NCBI GenBank assembly: GCA_937911235.1
Contig: CALDPN010000165.1
Location: 1 to 7,539 of the forward strand
DNA: 7,539 nucleotides
Source of the DNA: an uncultured Bacteroidales bacterium
Lineage (GTDB): Bacteria > Bacteroidota > Bacteroidia > Bacteroidales > Paludibacteraceae
Direction: 5' to 3'
The notes under the pieces were generated by a model. The model searched no databases, had not been told where the DNA came from, and was given only the letters and a program-made list of their open reading frames with translations. Shown one piece after another: positions 6,727 through 7,539 of the stretch. The translations under genes and the position numbers were made by a program. Numbering within the stretch: position 1 is the stretch's first letter; each line of letters begins with the position of its first letter.

Positions 6727-7500
6727 ATGTCATTAGATCAATTTAATTTTTTACTACTTATTATGGCTATCACTGGCCTAGTAGTTTTTGTCAGCTTATA
6801 CTTCGTGGAAGCTGGTTACGGAAAAATGATTAGCGACAAATGGGGGCCTGCCATCAACAACAAAGTGGCGTGGGTTATTATGGAATGTCCAGTGTTCTTT
6901 GTGATGCTTTATTTGTGGGCAATGAGTGAAAGAACATTTGAAGTGGCACCTCTAGCAATGTTCCTAATTTTCCAAACACACTACTTCCAACGTTCATTTA
7001 TTTTCCCATGTATTCTGAAAGGTAAAAGTAAAATGCCTATCGCAATCATGATGATGGGTTTCATTTTCAACATGATAAACGGTGCTATCCAAGGTTATTG
7101 GATTTTCTACCTTTCTCCTGCTGAAATGTACACCCCAGATTGGCTAACAACTCCTCAATTCATCATTGGTACATGCATTTTCTTTATTGGTTTCATTATC
7201 AACCTACATTCAGACCACGTAATTCGTCACCTACGCAAACCTGGCGATACAAAACACTACCTTCCTAAAAAAGGTGTGTACAAACTTGTAACCTCAGCAA
7301 ACTACTTTGGTGAAATCCTTGAATGGACAGGTTTTGCTGTGCTTACTTGGTCTTACGCTGGTGCTATCTTCCTATGGTGGACATGCGCAAACCTAGTGCC
7401 TCGTGCAAACGCTATTTACAAACGCTATAGCGTAGAATTTGCCGATGAATTCGATAAAAAGAAATTAAAAAGAGTTTTATGTGTAATTTTCTTAAAATGA
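6727..7500 (+). CDS. Steroid 5-alpha-reductase family membrane protein (3-oxo-5-alpha-steroid 4-dehydrogenase-like)
   Basis: This 257-residue integral membrane protein has about six or seven hydrophobic segments (around 8-27, 47-65, 74-94, 104-122, 143-161 and 201-223). The C-terminal half carries the family signature: NLHSDHVIRHLRKPGD (159-174) and TSANYFGEILEW (189-200), the region that binds NADPH in the human enzymes. E53 and Y86 (in HYFQRSF) appear to correspond to the catalytic pair E57/Y91 of human SRD5A2, and N192/E196 to its N193/E197. Family members reduce the 4,5 double bond of 3-oxo-4-ene steroids with NADPH; related Bacteroidetes enzymes are implicated in steroid and bile-acid reduction. 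The real substrate here is unknown and could be another isoprenoid or lipid enone. The C-terminal tail RVLCVIFLK departs from the usual ending PF(I/L)(Y/F). The stop codon overlaps a downstream ATG. Confidence 0.85.
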   Translation: MSLDQFNFLLLIMAITGLVVFVSLYFVEAGYGKMISDKWGPAINNKVAWVIMECPVFFVMLYLWAMSERTFEVAPLAMFLIFQTHYFQRSFIFPCILKGKSKMPIAIMMMGFIFNMINGAIQGYWIFYLSPAEMYTPDWLTTPQFIIGTCIFFIGFIINLHSDHVIRHLRKPGDTKHYLPKKGVYKLVTSANYFGEILEWTGFAVLTWSYAGAIFLWWTCANLVPRANAIYKRYSVEFADEFDKKKLKRVLCVIFLK

Positions 7501-7539
7501 GTAGAAATATAAGATTTAGAGTAATTGAAGTGTTTGCTT
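7497..7539 (+). CDS. Start of a downstream gene, cut by the window end
   Basis: An ATG at 7497 overlaps the reductase stop as ATGA, the usual arrangement for translational coupling. The frame stays open for the remaining 14 codons (MSRNIRFRVIEVFA). An earlier in-frame ATG at 7479 would overlap by 22 bases. The N-terminus is basic then hydrophobic, which could precede a membrane segment, but this is too short to name. It is supported only by position and the open frame. Confidence 0.4.
   Translation, partial: MSRNIRFRVIEVFA

Overview
This AT-rich window comes from a member of the Bacteroidota, most likely order Bacteroidales; a Prevotella-like genus is plausible but cannot be proven from here. 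Four upstream regions carry a match to the Bacteroidetes -7 promoter element (TAnnTTTG). The genes lack Shine-Dalgarno sequences and have A/T-rich leaders instead. The gene families (a Bacteroidetes-type acyl-CoA ligase, a membrane-anchored LytTR regulator, a PCMD-like secreted protein and a 5-alpha-reductase-like membrane enzyme) fit the same group. No rRNA, tRNA, CRISPR array, insertion sequence or transposase is visible.

Layout. Bases 1-234 are intergenic and hold a 7-bp hairpin, a heptanucleotide repeat block, a short direct repeat, and a promoter overlapped by a 7+7 bp palindrome. Next is an AMP-forming acyl-CoA ligase (235-1884, +). It converges, with only 7 bases between stop codons, on a membrane-bound LytTR regulator (1892-2785, -). 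A hairpin with a T-run that would terminate the ligase transcript lies inside the 3' coding end of the regulator. The regulator is divergent from polA (2873-5668, +), and their predicted -7 boxes are only 22 bp apart. A second heptad array separates polA from a PCMD-like secreted protein (5754-6713, +). This is followed after 13 bases by a steroid 5-alpha-reductase-family protein (6727-7500, +), whose stop codon overlaps the start of a further gene cut off by the window end.

Function. The window mixes housekeeping (DNA polymerase I, lipid activation) with accessory envelope functions. The last three genes look like one transcription unit joining an exported beta-rich protein with a membrane reductase. 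PolA has all three domains with intact active sites and an apparent beta-clamp-binding peptide in its linker. I see no clearly new defence or mobile system. The most interesting signals are regulatory: the palindromic operator candidate, the terminator inside a coding sequence, the back-to-back promoters, the heptad arrays, and the linkage of the PCMD-like protein to the reductase.
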